From Pleurocapsa sp. CCALA 161 (GTDB lineage: Bacteria; Cyanobacteriota; Cyanobacteriia; Cyanobacteriales; Xenococcaceae), in assembly GCF_003003995.1 (NCBI RefSeq), contig NZ_PVWF01000001.1, forward strand, positions 1-64,000: a stretch of 64,000 bases of DNA, read 5' to 3'. Position 1 is the first letter of the stretch. Each line of letters opens with the position of its first letter. A program made the position numbers and the translations under genes. Shown piece after piece: positions 63,706-64,000 of the stretch. The notes under the pieces were generated by a model, which was not told where the DNA came from, did no database searches, and worked only from the letters and a program-made list of their open reading frames with translations.

Positions 63706-64000
63706 ATGATCAATACGAGAACTTCTATTATTCCTTTTGCGCAGAAGATCAATCTACCTTTAACCAAAAGTCAGATTACGGTATTACAAATAAACCTAGG
63801 TCGTAAATGTAACCTTGCCTGTACCCATTGTCATGTGGAGGCTAGTCCTAAACGCACCGAAGAATTATCTCCCCAAGTGTGCCGACAAATTATCGAGCTA
63901 ATTAATCGCTTCCCGCAAATCCAAACTGTCGATCTAACGGGTGGTGCGCCAGAAATGAACTATGGTTTTCGTCCTTTAGTTGAAGCAGCCAAAGCTCACA
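63706..64000 (+). CDS. arsS: ArsS-type radical SAM enzyme (5' part, runs off window)
   Basis: 98 residues are visible from ATG 63706 (MINTRTSIIPFAQKINLPLT). The iron-sulfur motif is C-x3-C-x2-C in RKCNLACTHCHVEASPKRTE, followed by VDLTGGAPEMNYGFRPLVEAA, the ArsS pattern. Radical SAM ArsS is linked to arsenosugar synthesis together with ArsM. The spacing from the transporter gene is 47 bases. The 3' end is outside the window. Confidence 0.88.
   Translation, partial: MINTRTSIIPFAQKINLPLTKSQITVLQINLGRKCNLACTHCHVEASPKRTEELSPQVCRQIIELINRFPQIQTVDLTGGAPEMNYGFRPLVEAAKAH

Overview
The window looks like a chromosomal segment of a cyanobacterium, probably a unicellular or pleurocapsalean type. It carries psaC (photosystem I), two large tetrapyrrole chelatase subunits including chlH, a petL-like cytochrome b6f peptide, an SLH-domain porin and many copies of the HIP1 octamer GCGATCGC. 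Coding is on both strands in short runs, with few long operons. No rRNA, tRNA or CRISPR array was found by eye. All calls come from reading translations and sequence; no database search was run.

Layout. 1-7.1 kb: end of an unknown gene, ilvB with a C-terminal zinc ribbon, three minus-strand unknown genes (two are coiled-coil paralogues), petL, a 2H-phosphoesterase-like gene and cobH/cbiC. 7.1-10.8 kb: accessory island with a VapBC-like pair and a decayed vapC tail, a ParB-like gene, a ParA ATPase fused to a PD-(D/E)XK-like domain and interrupted by a -1 frameshift, and a HicA-like toxin on a perfect palindrome. 10.8-20.1 kb: a compact RND transporter, a GT4 glycosyltransferase, dut and a CobN-type chelatase whose gene carries palindromic repeats in frame. 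20.2-22.9 kb: an AvaI/BsoBI-like restriction-modification pair whose endonuclease has an in-frame stop, followed by a chelatase-tail remnant and an IS630 remnant. 23-31.7 kb: ABM monooxygenase, beta-helix protein, membrane J-protein, psaC, a RelE-type toxin-antitoxin pair, chlH and an SDR.

32-36.5 kb: a membrane protein, then two different complete IS200/IS605-type elements (tnpA/tnpB divergent) side by side. 36.5-42 kb: a giant membrane protein, then a 1.1 kb gene-poor stretch with a 9-bp tandem repeat, a 50-residue membrane peptide and an IS4-type transposase remnant split by a 22-bp dispersed repeat. 42-51 kb: a flavin-dependent halogenase-like protein, a GAF-GGDEF-EAL protein, a small ribbon-helix-helix protein, a WecG/TagA glycosyltransferase, an Hsp70-like ATPase and an HtrA protease. 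51-61 kb: recG, sdhB, a GST, a GT39 membrane glycosyltransferase, pepA and a porin. 61.3-64 kb: a likely arsenosugar cluster of ArsM-type methyltransferase, PiT-family transporter and the start of an ArsS-type radical SAM enzyme.

Two themes link distant parts. The first is tetrapyrrole/cobalamin chemistry (cobH, cobN-like, chlH, plus a third decayed chelatase tail). The second is small dispersed palindromic or short repeats that have entered genes: inside cobN-like, inside the RND pump, inside the IS4 remnant, and between genes. The best candidate for an under-described system is the ParA/PD-(D/E)XK plus ParB-like module at 8.2-10.2 kb; the coiled-coil paralogue module at 2.4-5.0 kb is second.
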